Below are positions 41,311 to 50,005 of a stretch of DNA of 64,000 bases, piece by piece (position 1 is the first letter of the stretch; every line of letters begins with the position of its first letter). The stretch covers positions 124,001 through 188,000 of the forward strand of contig CAUYUJ010022059.1 of assembly GCA_963575745.1 (NCBI GenBank). The letters run 5' to 3'. The stretch comes from Prorocentrum cordatum. Lineage: Eukaryota; Sar; Dinophyceae; Prorocentrales; Prorocentraceae. Under the pieces are notes generated by a model. That model had not been told where the DNA came from. It searched no databases and worked only from the letters and a program-made list of their open reading frames with translations. The position numbers and the translations under genes are program-made.

Positions 41311-42830
41311 TGGCGCCGCCTACACCGTTCCTCCTCGGCGCGAGCTCGGACAATTCTCAAGTCGGGGACGGCCCCCATCGGCTTTCGAGTCCATGCGGGA
41401 GAACGGATCGACCAGACGCTAGCACGCTTCGAGATAGCCCGCTGCGAGGTTGAGACCGCAGGCTTTAACATCCCCAATGCCCAAAACCTAACAGTCATCC
41501 TGTTCAGGGCTCTTGGAGCGGGGGCGTCGCGCGCGCAACAGCTACTGCAGCCACTCAACCACCGAGCGCCGAGGAACCTGCAACATGTCGATGCTCCACT
41601 GGAACGCATGAGGTCATATGCTCACATCGCCGAGCGAACCTCCGGCGCCGTCGGTGGCATCTTTCGCCGCGGTCACCGCGCCGAAACTTTTCATGCCGAT
41701 GCCAATGCTGGGCAACCTGCCACAAACGTCTGGAACGATGATCCACAACTAACAGAGGCCGCCACCTGATTAGCCCAACACGGTGGCCCCCCTACGGGGT
41801 CGCCAGACTCCCGGGCTAGAAATCAGAGACCGTCGGCAACGGCGGCCCCCGCGCAAACCATGGCCCTGGTGGGCTCAGCGGGGCAACCCGCCGAGTCTGA
41901 TTTTGATTCTGGCACCGACGCCGACGCGTCATCAGGCCGCGACACTGCTGTCCTAGATTATTCCGACAGGCCCACGTATCTTACAGAGGAACAACAGGCA
42001 CAATGACTATTTCTAGGCTACCAGAAGCACAAACGCCGTTGGAGACGCTTCATGAAGAAACCAGTTCGCTAGGCACGACGCACTATCCGACGGGCACTCG
42101 GAGCGCAAGGGTAAGGGTCGAGGCAATGGCACGGGCAAACGACGGCGACTGCATGCTGGAGGTATGTTGGCATTCCTGGCATCCCGTTACTGGACCGCAA
42201 TGCGAAGAATTATTCCTGGGGGCAGGTAGAGGCCGCGGGCATTTCTCAGGACAGGGCAAGTGACGTCGGGTAACCCGAAAGATGCCAACGGCAAAGCCAT
42301 GGAATGTGACATCTGCCATGCCACGCAACATTTCCGTCGTGGGCGCCCCCAAGGCGATGGTGGAGGCAGGGGCCCGTCGATAATTTGGCTCAAACCGATT
42401 CGGACATGCAGTATGTCGACTGGGGGGCGCTATTGGCCGAACCCGCAGACACCCCTGCTGCCGCCGTCCATTTCATAGCCTCCGGGCATTTTAAGTGCCT
42501 GCGTGTCCCCCGGGAGATATGCCGACGAGCTTCTCGAGGAGATCCTGCGTTGGCCATGGTGAGATCAACCTGGCGGACTGGTTGGGCATGCCCATCGCGG
42601 GGCAACCTGCGCAGATCGAGTTCGTCGAGGATTTCCACGTGCCCGCCGAGGTGGACCGCGACGCGGCTGGGGCGCCCCCGGATTCTAGAACCATTATTCC
42701 AGCGACAGCGGAGGGGCATCATTGTTGCTCCATCCGCAGGTCATTGGCAATCCGATAGATTCAGAATTGTTGACGCTTCGCGTATCCCCACCAGCCCATC
42801 CAGAAACGATGCTCAGGGGAGTTGAGGTGA
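41311..42830 (+). pseudogene. Decayed copia gag (and start of protease region)
   Basis: Frame 1 from 41311 reads as the gag of dinoflagellate copia: GERIDQTLARFEIARCEVE, then RAQQLLQPLNHRAPRNLQ and YAHIAERTSG. Further on come the acidic hallmark DFDSGTDADASS...LDYSDRP and the basic block YQKHKRRWRRFMKKPVR. Stops interrupt it at 41767-41769, 42004-42006 and near 42067. In frame 2 at about 42281-42350 a zinc knuckle remnant ECDICHATQHF keeps C, C and H but lacks the last Cys. Weak similarity may extend to about 42830, where a GGA/TCTTGGGG composite repeat cuts it off. Many lesions make this clearly older than the element at 1-16196. Confidence 0.65.
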
Positions 42831-42839
42831 TCAGGGAAG

Positions 42840-42912
42840 TCGGGGAGCATGCAGAATAACAAAGGGCGGGGGAAGCTGTCACAGACCCCGAGAGGGGGAG
42901 GATGGAAGAGGA

Positions 42913-42943
<31 letters not shown>

Positions 42944-43662
42944 GAGGAGGAGGTGGAGGGGGAAGAGGAGGAGGAGGAGGAGGAGGAGGAGGACGGAGAA
43001 GGAGGAAGAATCGGAGGAGGAGGAGGAGGAGGGGAAGGAGCTTCTTGGGGGTCTTTTGAGGGCCTCTTGGAGGCCTTTTTGGGCGCCTTGGGGCATCTTG
43101 GGCGCCTCTTGGGACCCTCTTGAGGCGCTCTGGGGAGCCTTCGGGGCGCTTGTGGGGCCATCTTGGAGGGAGTCGATCAAACAAGAGGGGGGGTTTAATT
43201 AGCGTCCCCCCTCGGAAGCCCCTAAAATCGCCTCTTGGACCCCTCTTGGAACGCTCTTGGAGTGCTCTTGGGCGCTCTTGGGGCCGTCTTGGGGCTCTTT
43301 TGGGGCTCTCTAGGGGCCCTCTTGGGCCATCTTGGAGCCATCTCCAGGCCTCGGATGGCCATCGGAAGCGAAAAGGCGAGAAAGCAAAAATCATTGATTT
43401 TCCTTAGGTTTTGGGACGATTTGGCCTCTTCGGGGCCTCCTTGGGGAGCTGTTTGGCCACTTGGAGTTATCTTGGGGCCGTCTTTGGGCTTCTTGGAACC
43501 ATCTTAGGAGCCATCGTGAGCGATCTTGCGCTATCTTGAGCCATCTTGGAGCTCATCTTGGGTTCTCTGAGGCGCTCTTGGAGCCGTCTTGGGCCATCTT
43601 TGACGCTCTAACTACCCGCGGCCCCCCCCGTCCAGGTCCAGGGGAGGGGGTAGGGGGAGGGG
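42840..43662 (+). repeat. Composite repeat: GTC and GGA tracts, TCTTGGGG block 7 and conserved 3' box
   Basis: (GTC)n at 42914-42942, GGA tracts to about 43035, the degenerate TCTTGGGG block to about 43600, then the 3' box GACGCTCTAACTACCCGCG + C run + GGGGAGGGGG at 43602-43662, which matches 22915-22971. This is the most complete copy of the composite family in the window. Confidence 0.7.
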
Positions 43663-43722
43663 TAAACCCCTCCCCAAGGGGGAAGAGGGAGGGGTGGAAG
43701 AGGATCTGTTCTAGACCACCTA

Positions 43723-43822
43723 NNNNNNNNNNNNNNNNNNNNNNNNNNNNNNNNNNNNNNNNNNNNNNNNNNNNNNNNNNNNNNNNNNNNNNNNNNNNNN
43801 NNNNNNNNNNNNNNNNNNNNNN
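43723..43822. other. Assembly gap of 100 N
   Basis: Exactly 100 N, a conventional length for a gap of unknown size. Sequence order across it is scaffold inference. Confidence 0.99.
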
Positions 43823-44195
43823 TTCCTCGGAGCTCGGCCCTTTAGAGATATAGAGAGGTGCAGTCGGTTTGCTTGCCATGTCGCCCAGGGCGATAATGGC
43901 GTCGGATTGCGGCGCTATCTTCTCGGAAGGTGGTCTGGGGGGAAGCTGACGGCGAAGGAAAGGGGGTTCGAACAATTCATGCACGCCCGATCTTCCCAGA
44001 TGAGTCTCGCTGAACGTTCCCGTTGACTGCTCATTTGGATTCGGCCTGGCCCCCGCCGCCCCCGCTCTCAGCGAGGAGTTCTAGGACGATCGGGTTGCAT
44101 GTCCCTGAGATCCTGGCGCCCCAATGTTTTTCGAGGCGTATCGTTGTCGACAGGTTTCTGGCCTTGGCCCCCCGCAGCTCGATCCAGCTTGAAAA
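43823..44195. other. Unassigned interval
   Basis: No supported gene. A stop directly precedes the ATG at 44196. Confidence 0.45.
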
Positions 44196-46117
44196 ATGCC
44201 GCGCAAGAATTTGCTCCGATCGCGACTGCTTGTTTACGAGGTTTTGATTTCCCACGCATGCGATCTCAGGGTTAAATTGTTCGGGGAGGATGTGTGCGCG
44301 ATCGCGTGGCACGCGCAGCGCGCTGGCAGCGCGGGCGTCGGGGACCTGGCGCTGGGCCCCGCCCAGGCTTCGAACCACCACGCAGGCCACTTGAGAAATG
44401 TAGTCCGTGCCCAAGCCAGGGGGCGCTTCTATGTAACTACCATCCCCGTTCGGGACAGTGATGCTGAACGGCGCGCGAAGATGCAATTCCCGATCATGCT
44501 GCCGCACGAAGCGTCCCACCATTCCTACCAGGAGCGGCCAGAGGACTACAACTTGACAGACGCGCCCCTCGAAGAGCTCCCCCCGCACTACCCTGGGCAC
44601 GCAGTTGCCGCCGAAAAGGGCCGAGCGAACACCTTCCCGATCGGCTTTTACAGCGATGGCGTGCCGCGCGCTAAACGCGACGCGCTCATCTGCATGTATT
44701 GGGGCAGCTGCATAATTGGGAAACGACACGCGATAGCAACCATCAGAAAGTCAGACCTCTGCCAGTGTGCATTCAGAGGAATGTGCACGATCGCCTCGAT
44801 CGTGGCTGTGGTTGTCTGGTCGCTCAATATCATGGTGACAGGTTTGTTTCCAGCTGTGTCCCACGACGGGCTGCCATTCGACAGCGAGTGGCGGGCCAAC
44901 ATGCGCGGGCTCGCCCTCGCGGGCGGACTCTGCGCTGCCCTTGTGGAGCTCAGGGCAGACATGCTTGAGATCATCAGCGCCTGTGGTTTTCGCCGTTGGG
45001 ACAACATCCAACACCCCTGTCCGTGCTGCATCGCAACCAAGGAGGACATGTTCTCCTTTCCTCTGAATATTGATAGTGCTGTTTGGGAGGATAAGAACCC
45101 AGCTGTTTATGAACGAATGGTTAAAGCATGCATAAAAAAGTTATCGTGAAGACAAGCGCCCAGCTGAACCGGATAATTCGTTCATGCCGGCATGGCGCAG
45201 AGTTGTGGGGGTACGGGACATGGCGAACCGTGCCCGAGCTTAACCTCGAGGCGGGATGGCGGTTGGTCCCACGCGGGCGTGTGGTCGACACGCACTCACT
45301 GGGCGATGTCCACGTCGCGCCAGACGACCCCTTGGAGCTCGCGTTTTTCAAATCTAGGAACGAAGCGGGCCTCACCTTTGTGGCGCCAATTTTCGGCGTA
45401 ATTGGGTTCACGATCTCGATGATTGCGCTTGATCTTATGCACGTGTGCGACTTGGGCACATCCCAACGGCTCATCGGCACAATATTATGGCAACTGATTC
45501 TGAACAATTTCGCCTAGAGCCGTGCTACGACAGTGCTCGTCAGGAACCACGACAACATTATCCATCTTAGACGCAGGATCAAGTCCTTCTATATTGCAGC
45601 TGGCCTTACTCGGGAGAAAGGCAAATGCATAATCCAGAAGTTGTCTCTCAAAATGTTGGGGAAACACACAGATGCTTCAAAGATGATGCTGCATGCAAAA
45701 GCCGCCGAGACTCGGCACCTAGTGCCGTTGCTCCCAATGATTTGCAGTGAGAACCCGCAGTGCTTCCGCGAGGGTGGATCAGTCTTGCTTCCTTTTGCAG
45801 CCAAGGCATTCGCAGATTTTCAGGCACTTGTAATGAATTATCCCAGGCACCTGTCCCCGTCTGATCAGAATGCGCTTGAGAAGCACATGATTGACTTTTT
45901 GCAATATTATAAAGCTGCAGGCGGTCACCTAGTCTATACATTCCATATGGCGTTCCACATTGCTAAGCAATCGCGGGCGGGCGGGAATCCCCGCTTCCGG
46001 TGGACGTATAATGACGAAGGGGAGAACCGTGTCCTTGCCCAGGTCTCCAAGAGCCCGCACCAGGGATCGACCTTTTATTTCGCACTGCTCGAGAAGATGT
46101 TGCCACACTTGTGCTGA
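44196..46117 (+). pseudogene. Broken member of a dinoflagellate-expanded unknown protein family
   Basis: Three adjoining frames form one protein. Part A, 44196-45149, has RFYVTTIPVRDSD, IMLPHEASHHSY, FPIGFYSDGVPRAKRD, GKRHAIATIRKSDLCQCAFR and a Cys pair HPCPCC. Part B, 45128-45517, has ALDLMHVCDLGTSQRLIG. Part C, 45533-46117, has AKAAETRHLVPLLPM, NYPRHLSPSDQNALEKHMID, HMAFHIAKQSRAGGNPRFRW and VSKSPHQGSTFYFALLEKML. This motif order recurs in a family I know from dinoflagellate genomes as very abundant and annotated only as hypothetical; its copy number suggests spread by mobile elements. A shift of one base at the A-run near 45131-45137 separates A from B, and a single TAG at 45515-45517 separates B from C. 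Function is unknown. Confidence 0.6.
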
Positions 46118-46680
46118 AACATGCGCGCGCGTCGTCGGCGTGCAGGGCGTGCAGGGCAGGAAGGGAAGCGCAGCCCCTTGCTCTCCGCATCCCTGAGATC
46201 CTCACAACCCTCGAGATTCGGGCCCTGGGGCCCCCGCGTATCGATCTGCCGCGGAAATGCCTAGGCCAATCGCGATGTCGCTCGCGATGCTGCAACATGT
46301 GGGATCTCTGGGATCATTCCTCCCCCACGGTACGTATGCATGTGCGTGTATGTGTGCCCGCGCGCGCCTGCGCTGCTCGACTTGCTTCGCCCCGTCGCTG
46401 AAGCGCGCGAGGCAGCGACCGCGCGAGCATGCGCGTGCGCGCGTGCGCGCGTGTGCGCCCGTGCGCGCGTGCGCCGTGCATGCCTCCACTTCTTCCTCCT
46501 TTCCCTGCGCCCGAGGGATCCATCACTCCTCTTGTTTCTTCGCCCCTCCCCCCCCCCCCCCTCCGCCCGCAGGCGCGGCCCCCCGGTCGCCTCGAGCCCC
46601 CCCGTCGGGCAGGCGTGGCCCTGGAGGCACCCCCATCGACAGGTCGCCTCGGGGCCCGCCCGCCCGCCCCCTCCCTCCTA
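46118..46680. other. Unassigned interval with alternating GC/GT sequence
   Basis: CG/TG-alternating stretch (GCGCGTGCGCGCGTGTGCGC type) at about 46428-46478 that could adopt Z-DNA. No gene. Confidence 0.5.
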
Positions 46681-46689
46681 CTCGATCCT

Positions 46690-47085
46690 CCTCGATATCC
46701 CCCTCCTCCTCCTTCCTCCTCCTCTTCCTCCTCCTCCTCCTCCTCCTCGTCCTCCTCCTCCTCTTCCTTCTCCTCCTTCTCGTTGCCCTCCTCCTCCTCC
46801 TCCTCCCCTTCCTTTTCCCCCTCCTCCGCCCCTCCCTTAATCCCGCCGCCGCGGAGGAACCGACGCAGGCAGTCGGGCGATCGAGGCCGCCCCAGGGATT
46901 CCGACCTCGAGGGCTTGAGGGGTCTATCTTCTTTTTCCTCCCTCCGACTCCTCCTCTTCCTCGAGGCCCTCTTCCTCCTCCTCCTCCCTCCTCCTCTTGT
47001 TTGTCCTTCTTCCTCGTCCTCGTCTTCCTCCTCGTCCTCGTCGTCGTCCTCCTCCTCCTCCCCCTCCTCCTCCTCCTCCCCCCTT
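46690..47085 (-). repeat. (CTC)n/(GAG)n tracts
   Basis: Two blocks of CTC/TCC triplets (46690-46835 and 46925-47085) separated by unique sequence. They are GGA-type on the minus strand, opposite to the other GGA tracts. Frames give poly-Leu or poly-Ser. Confidence 0.85.
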
Positions 47086-47113
47086 ATAATTTTTATGATC
47101 GAGGGCTTGATCC

Positions 47114-47594
47114 ATGGCCGAGCTCTGGGAGTGGCCTGGGCCCCCCCCCCTCCCTTTTCCCCCCGCGGCCGATGCGGTGGTCCTCCCAGGGCCGCCGCCT
47201 GGGCTCGACCCAGCGGTGCCCTGGGAGACCCCCGTCGCGCCTGTGGGCGAGGGGGGGCGGGCGCCATGGTGGGCCCCGCGGGGTTACCTGTTTCCCAGGG
47301 CCCCGCGGGACCGCCTGCCCGCGTGGGCGCGGCAGGCGTCCACCCGAGCTCCGCTGCACCGCGTGCACATCACGCGGTGGTACGCGTGGCTCGGCGAGCC
47401 CGCCGCGGCCGCGCTCGAGTGGTTCGACGCGGCGGGGCGCCTCCGGGGTAATCGGGCAGTGCAGTATGCATATACTTATATGTATCACGCACGGTCCCGC
47501 GCCCTCGATCTATCATAGGCACCACTTCGCGTGGTGCGACGTCGGGCACTGCGGCGACGACCGCTTCGTGCTGTGCCATCGTCCACGTCGTTGA
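47114..47594 (+). CDS. Possible small two-exon gene, unknown
   Basis: The frame from ATG 47114 is GC3-rich with natural composition after a Pro-rich start (HRVHITRWYAWLGEPAAA, then ALEWFDAAGRLRGN). A GT at 47464 and an AG at 47517-47518 would define a 55-base intron that joins the frame to HHFAWCDVGHCGDDRFVLC and a TGA at 47592-47594. The unspliced frame would end at 47518. The intron is short for a dinoflagellate and is inferred only from frame and composition. No family recognised; no start or poly(A) evidence. Confidence 0.27.
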
Positions 47595-47614
47595 GGCGCG
47601 TCGTGCCCCCCCTT

Positions 47615-47682
47615 AAACCTCTTCCTCCTCCTCCTCCTCCTCCTCCTCGTCCTCTCCTCCTCCTCCTCCTCCCCCCCGCCAC
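47615..47682 (-). repeat. (CTC)n tract
   Basis: CCTCCTCCT triplets ending in a C run. Confidence 0.85.
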
Positions 47683-47849
47683 GTGGCTCGATCGTATCTG
47701 GTAGCGGGGCAAGGGCTGGCCCCCTGGGCGGGCGCTGTATGACATGTAGACATCGAGACGGTCTCTCGATTGGTTACGGCTTCGCTGCTACCGCATTGGA
47801 TTCGATCTTCGCCTGTCTCATTTTTTGCTAATGTATTGATTTTCTCGGA

Positions 47850-47902
47850 CGGCTCAATTATAACTTGAGCCGCTTCCGAGCGGCTCAATTTAATTGAGCC
47901 CG
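47850..47902 (+). promoter_or_regulatory. Nested palindromes with GGCTCAA
   Basis: CGGCTCAATTATAACTTGAGC plus CG (47850-47872) and CGGCTCAATTTAATTGAGCC (47881-47900) are two adjoining inverted repeats, and the spacer GAGCCGCTTCCGAGCGGCTC is a third. They end where the second copia remnant begins. Confidence 0.6.
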
Positions 47903-47910
47903 CGAGATCT

Positions 47911-48234
47911 CAGGGTGAGTGGGGCAAAACACCGCAGGAGATTCGAGCCGAGATTCGCGAGGCATTGCAGAAGACGGTGAAGGAGGAGTCCATGCAGCAC
48001 CCTGCGGAGGAGGAGGAGGGTGCAGCCTCCTGGTCAGAGATGGAGCTTCCAGAGGTGGTGCGGCAGGACATCATGACGAAGATTCCCAGGAGTACGCGAC
48101 GTGCCGCGCGGAAGGCCCATCGCGGTCTTGGACGCCCCAGCCGACCAACGTTCATCATGATGCTGCGTCTCGGCGGTGCAACGCCCAACGCGTTTGGCTG
48201 GCGCGCCTATGACATCGGGCTTGGGCGTCTATTT
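47911..48234 (+). CDS. Copia 2: region before and within the integrase zinc domain
   Basis: Frame 1 reads GEWGKTPQEIRAEIREALQK, an acidic part, then RKAHRGLGRPSRPTFIMMLRLGG, which is the His half of the integrase HHCC zinc region. The Cys half is found 450 bases downstream behind a G/T-only stretch. TTG at 47965 is the first permissive codon but the frame is open earlier. Confidence 0.55.
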
Positions 48235-48665
48235 GGGGGAAGATGGGGGGGATGGGGTTGGCGGGGGGTGGGGGGGGTTGGGGGGGATGCGTGTGGTGGG
48301 GGGTGGGGGGACAGGGGGGGGACTGCAGGGGTGGTGGTGGGGGGGGGGGGGTGGACCAGGGTTCGAGCGCCGAGCGGAGCGGGGGGGGGGGGGGGGGGGG
48401 GGGGGGCTGGGGGGGGGGAGGGGGGTGTGGGGTGGTAGGAGGGGTTGTGGTTGCGGTGTATGAGGTGGGGGGTGGAGTGTCGTGTTGTCGTTGGTTGGTA
48501 TTGTTTGTTGGTAGTGTCTGTTGTCGGGTTGTTTGGGGAGTTTTTTTCTTTGTGTTTTTTTTATGTTATTTTACTTTTCATTTTTACTATTATGTTGTTC
48601 TGGCTTTTTTTTTTGCTCTTTTTTGTCTTTTTTTTTTATCTTTTTGTTTGTTTGTTTTTTTTTTT
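48235..48665 (+). repeat. G-rich then T-rich insert in the integrase zinc domain
   Basis: About 430 bases made almost only of G and T on the plus strand: G runs up to about 28 in the first half, then GT-mixed sequence, then T runs. It separates the His and Cys halves of one zinc motif, so it was inserted or expanded inside the gene. Confidence 0.8.
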
Positions 48666-50005
48666 TTGTTTGTGCTGAGTCGGAGGCGCCGCCCCGCCCA
48701 GTGCAAGGGACGGCGGACGTGCGACCATTCGGCTTCAATGCGACGGTTGTGATCGACGTGAAGTACCTACGGGACGCGGCCAAGGAGCAGCTGGTGGTCC
48801 TCAGCACGGTGGACGCTGGCACGGGATGGCACTGCGCATGCCTTCTCAAGAATAGGACGGCCAAGCGCGTAGCGCGCCAGATCATGAACGAGTGGTTCAA
48901 GCATTACGGCGCGCCAGAGAACATCGCGATCGACCAGGGCGGCGAGTTCGAGGGCTACTTCAACGCGCTGATGGATCAGTCCGGTATTAATACGAAGACG
49001 ACGGGAGCTCATGCAGCATGGCAGCATGGCCTGGCAGAGCGCCACGGAGGATTGCTCGGCACTATCTGGGGCAAGGTGGTGCACGAGTTCCACGCCCAGG
49101 GCAAGTTGATGTCTACTGTGGCCCTGGCTGCCATCGTCAACGCGAAGAATTCGACGATCAGCCGCAATGGGTTGACCTCGGAGCAGGCTGTCTTCGGGCG
49201 GATCTTGAATTTTACGGAGGTGACCAACAGGGACGACGACGAGGTTCTCATGTCGGTCCTCGGCGCTAAGGGCATAGCTTGGCGTTCGTCTCAAATCCGC
49301 ACCGCAGCCAAGATGATATTGCTGGAGCGCGACGCGACGGACAAGGTGCGGAGGGCGCTGCTGCGACAGGCGCCGACGGTCGTCGGCGATCTGCGCCCAG
49401 GATCGCGGGTGTATTTCTGGGCACCGAATCCGTTCAAGGGACGTCGTCGGCAAGATCCTGAAAGGTGGCGGGGTCCTGCGACTGTGATCGCGAAGGAATC
49501 CAACAGCCGGTATTACTTATCATGGTGTGGTCACGTGCTACTTGTTGCTCGCGAGCAGCTCCGGCACGCCTCCTCCCAGGAGGCCGCGGCTGCGGAGTCC
49601 ATCCAGACGGACGTGCGGCTGACGCAGCAGCGAGATGATCGCGCCTACCGCGACATCGTGGACGTCACGTCCAAGGCGAAGGTTCAGAGGGTGAAGAAGA
49701 CGTTCCTGAAGAAGGGGCGTGAACGACATAGTGAACTCGAAGGGCCCAGGCAGCCTCGTGTGGATCTGAGGGCCCTGGACGCCATTGAGGCGCAGGCTAA
49801 GGAGGAGGAGCCACCTGAGCAGGAGCAGTTGCCGCAGCGTCCGCCTCCGAGGAGGGCCCGGTCTCGTTCCCCTTCCAGGCCGGATGTCCTCTGGGACGTG
49901 CCCGGAAGCTTCTCCGGGAGCATCGGGCTCTGGCGGCCCTTCGGTGCCGCCGATTCCCAGAGACGATTTCGAGCTCGAGCGGAAGCGGAAGTTCTTGGTA
50001 GATGA
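48521..50005 (+). CDS. Copia 2: integrase core
   Basis: Real coding sense starts near 48668 (VCAESEAPPRP); the first 50 codons translate the T-rich insert. The catalytic triad is D79 (VVIDVKYL), D138 (IAIDQGGEF) and E173 (GLAERHGG), so the second spacing is the canonical 35. A C-terminal domain with SRVYFWAPNPFKGR and WRGPATVIAKE follows, which resembles the SH3-like DNA-binding part. Then come an acidic/basic linker and SRSPSRP. Near 49905 sense moves to the next frame (WDVP in this frame, EASPGASGSGGPS in the other), and this frame then runs out at 50005. Confidence 0.75.
   Translation: MSGCLGSFFLCVFFMLFYFSFLLLCCSGFFFCSFLSFFFIFLFVCFFFFVCAESEAPPRPVQGTADVRPFGFNATVVIDVKYLRDAAKEQLVVLSTVDAGTGWHCACLLKNRTAKRVARQIMNEWFKHYGAPENIAIDQGGEFEGYFNALMDQSGINTKTTGAHAAWQHGLAERHGGLLGTIWGKVVHEFHAQGKLMSTVALAAIVNAKNSTISRNGLTSEQAVFGRILNFTEVTNRDDDEVLMSVLGAKGIAWRSSQIRTAAKMILLERDATDKVRRALLRQAPTVVGDLRPGSRVYFWAPNPFKGRRRQDPERWRGPATVIAKESNSRYYLSWCGHVLLVAREQLRHASSQEAAAAESIQTDVRLTQQRDDRAYRDIVDVTSKAKVQRVKKTFLKKGRERHSELEGPRQPRVDLRALDAIEAQAKEEEPPEQEQLPQRPPPRRARSRSPSRPDVLWDVPGSFSGSIGLWRPFGAADSQRRFRARAEAEVLGR

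Noticed and set aside
46257-47594. 445-codon plus-strand frame and 317-codon minus-strand frame
   Set aside because: Mostly CTC/GAG triplet repeats giving poly-Leu/Ser or poly-Glu; only the last part overlaps the possible two-exon gene.
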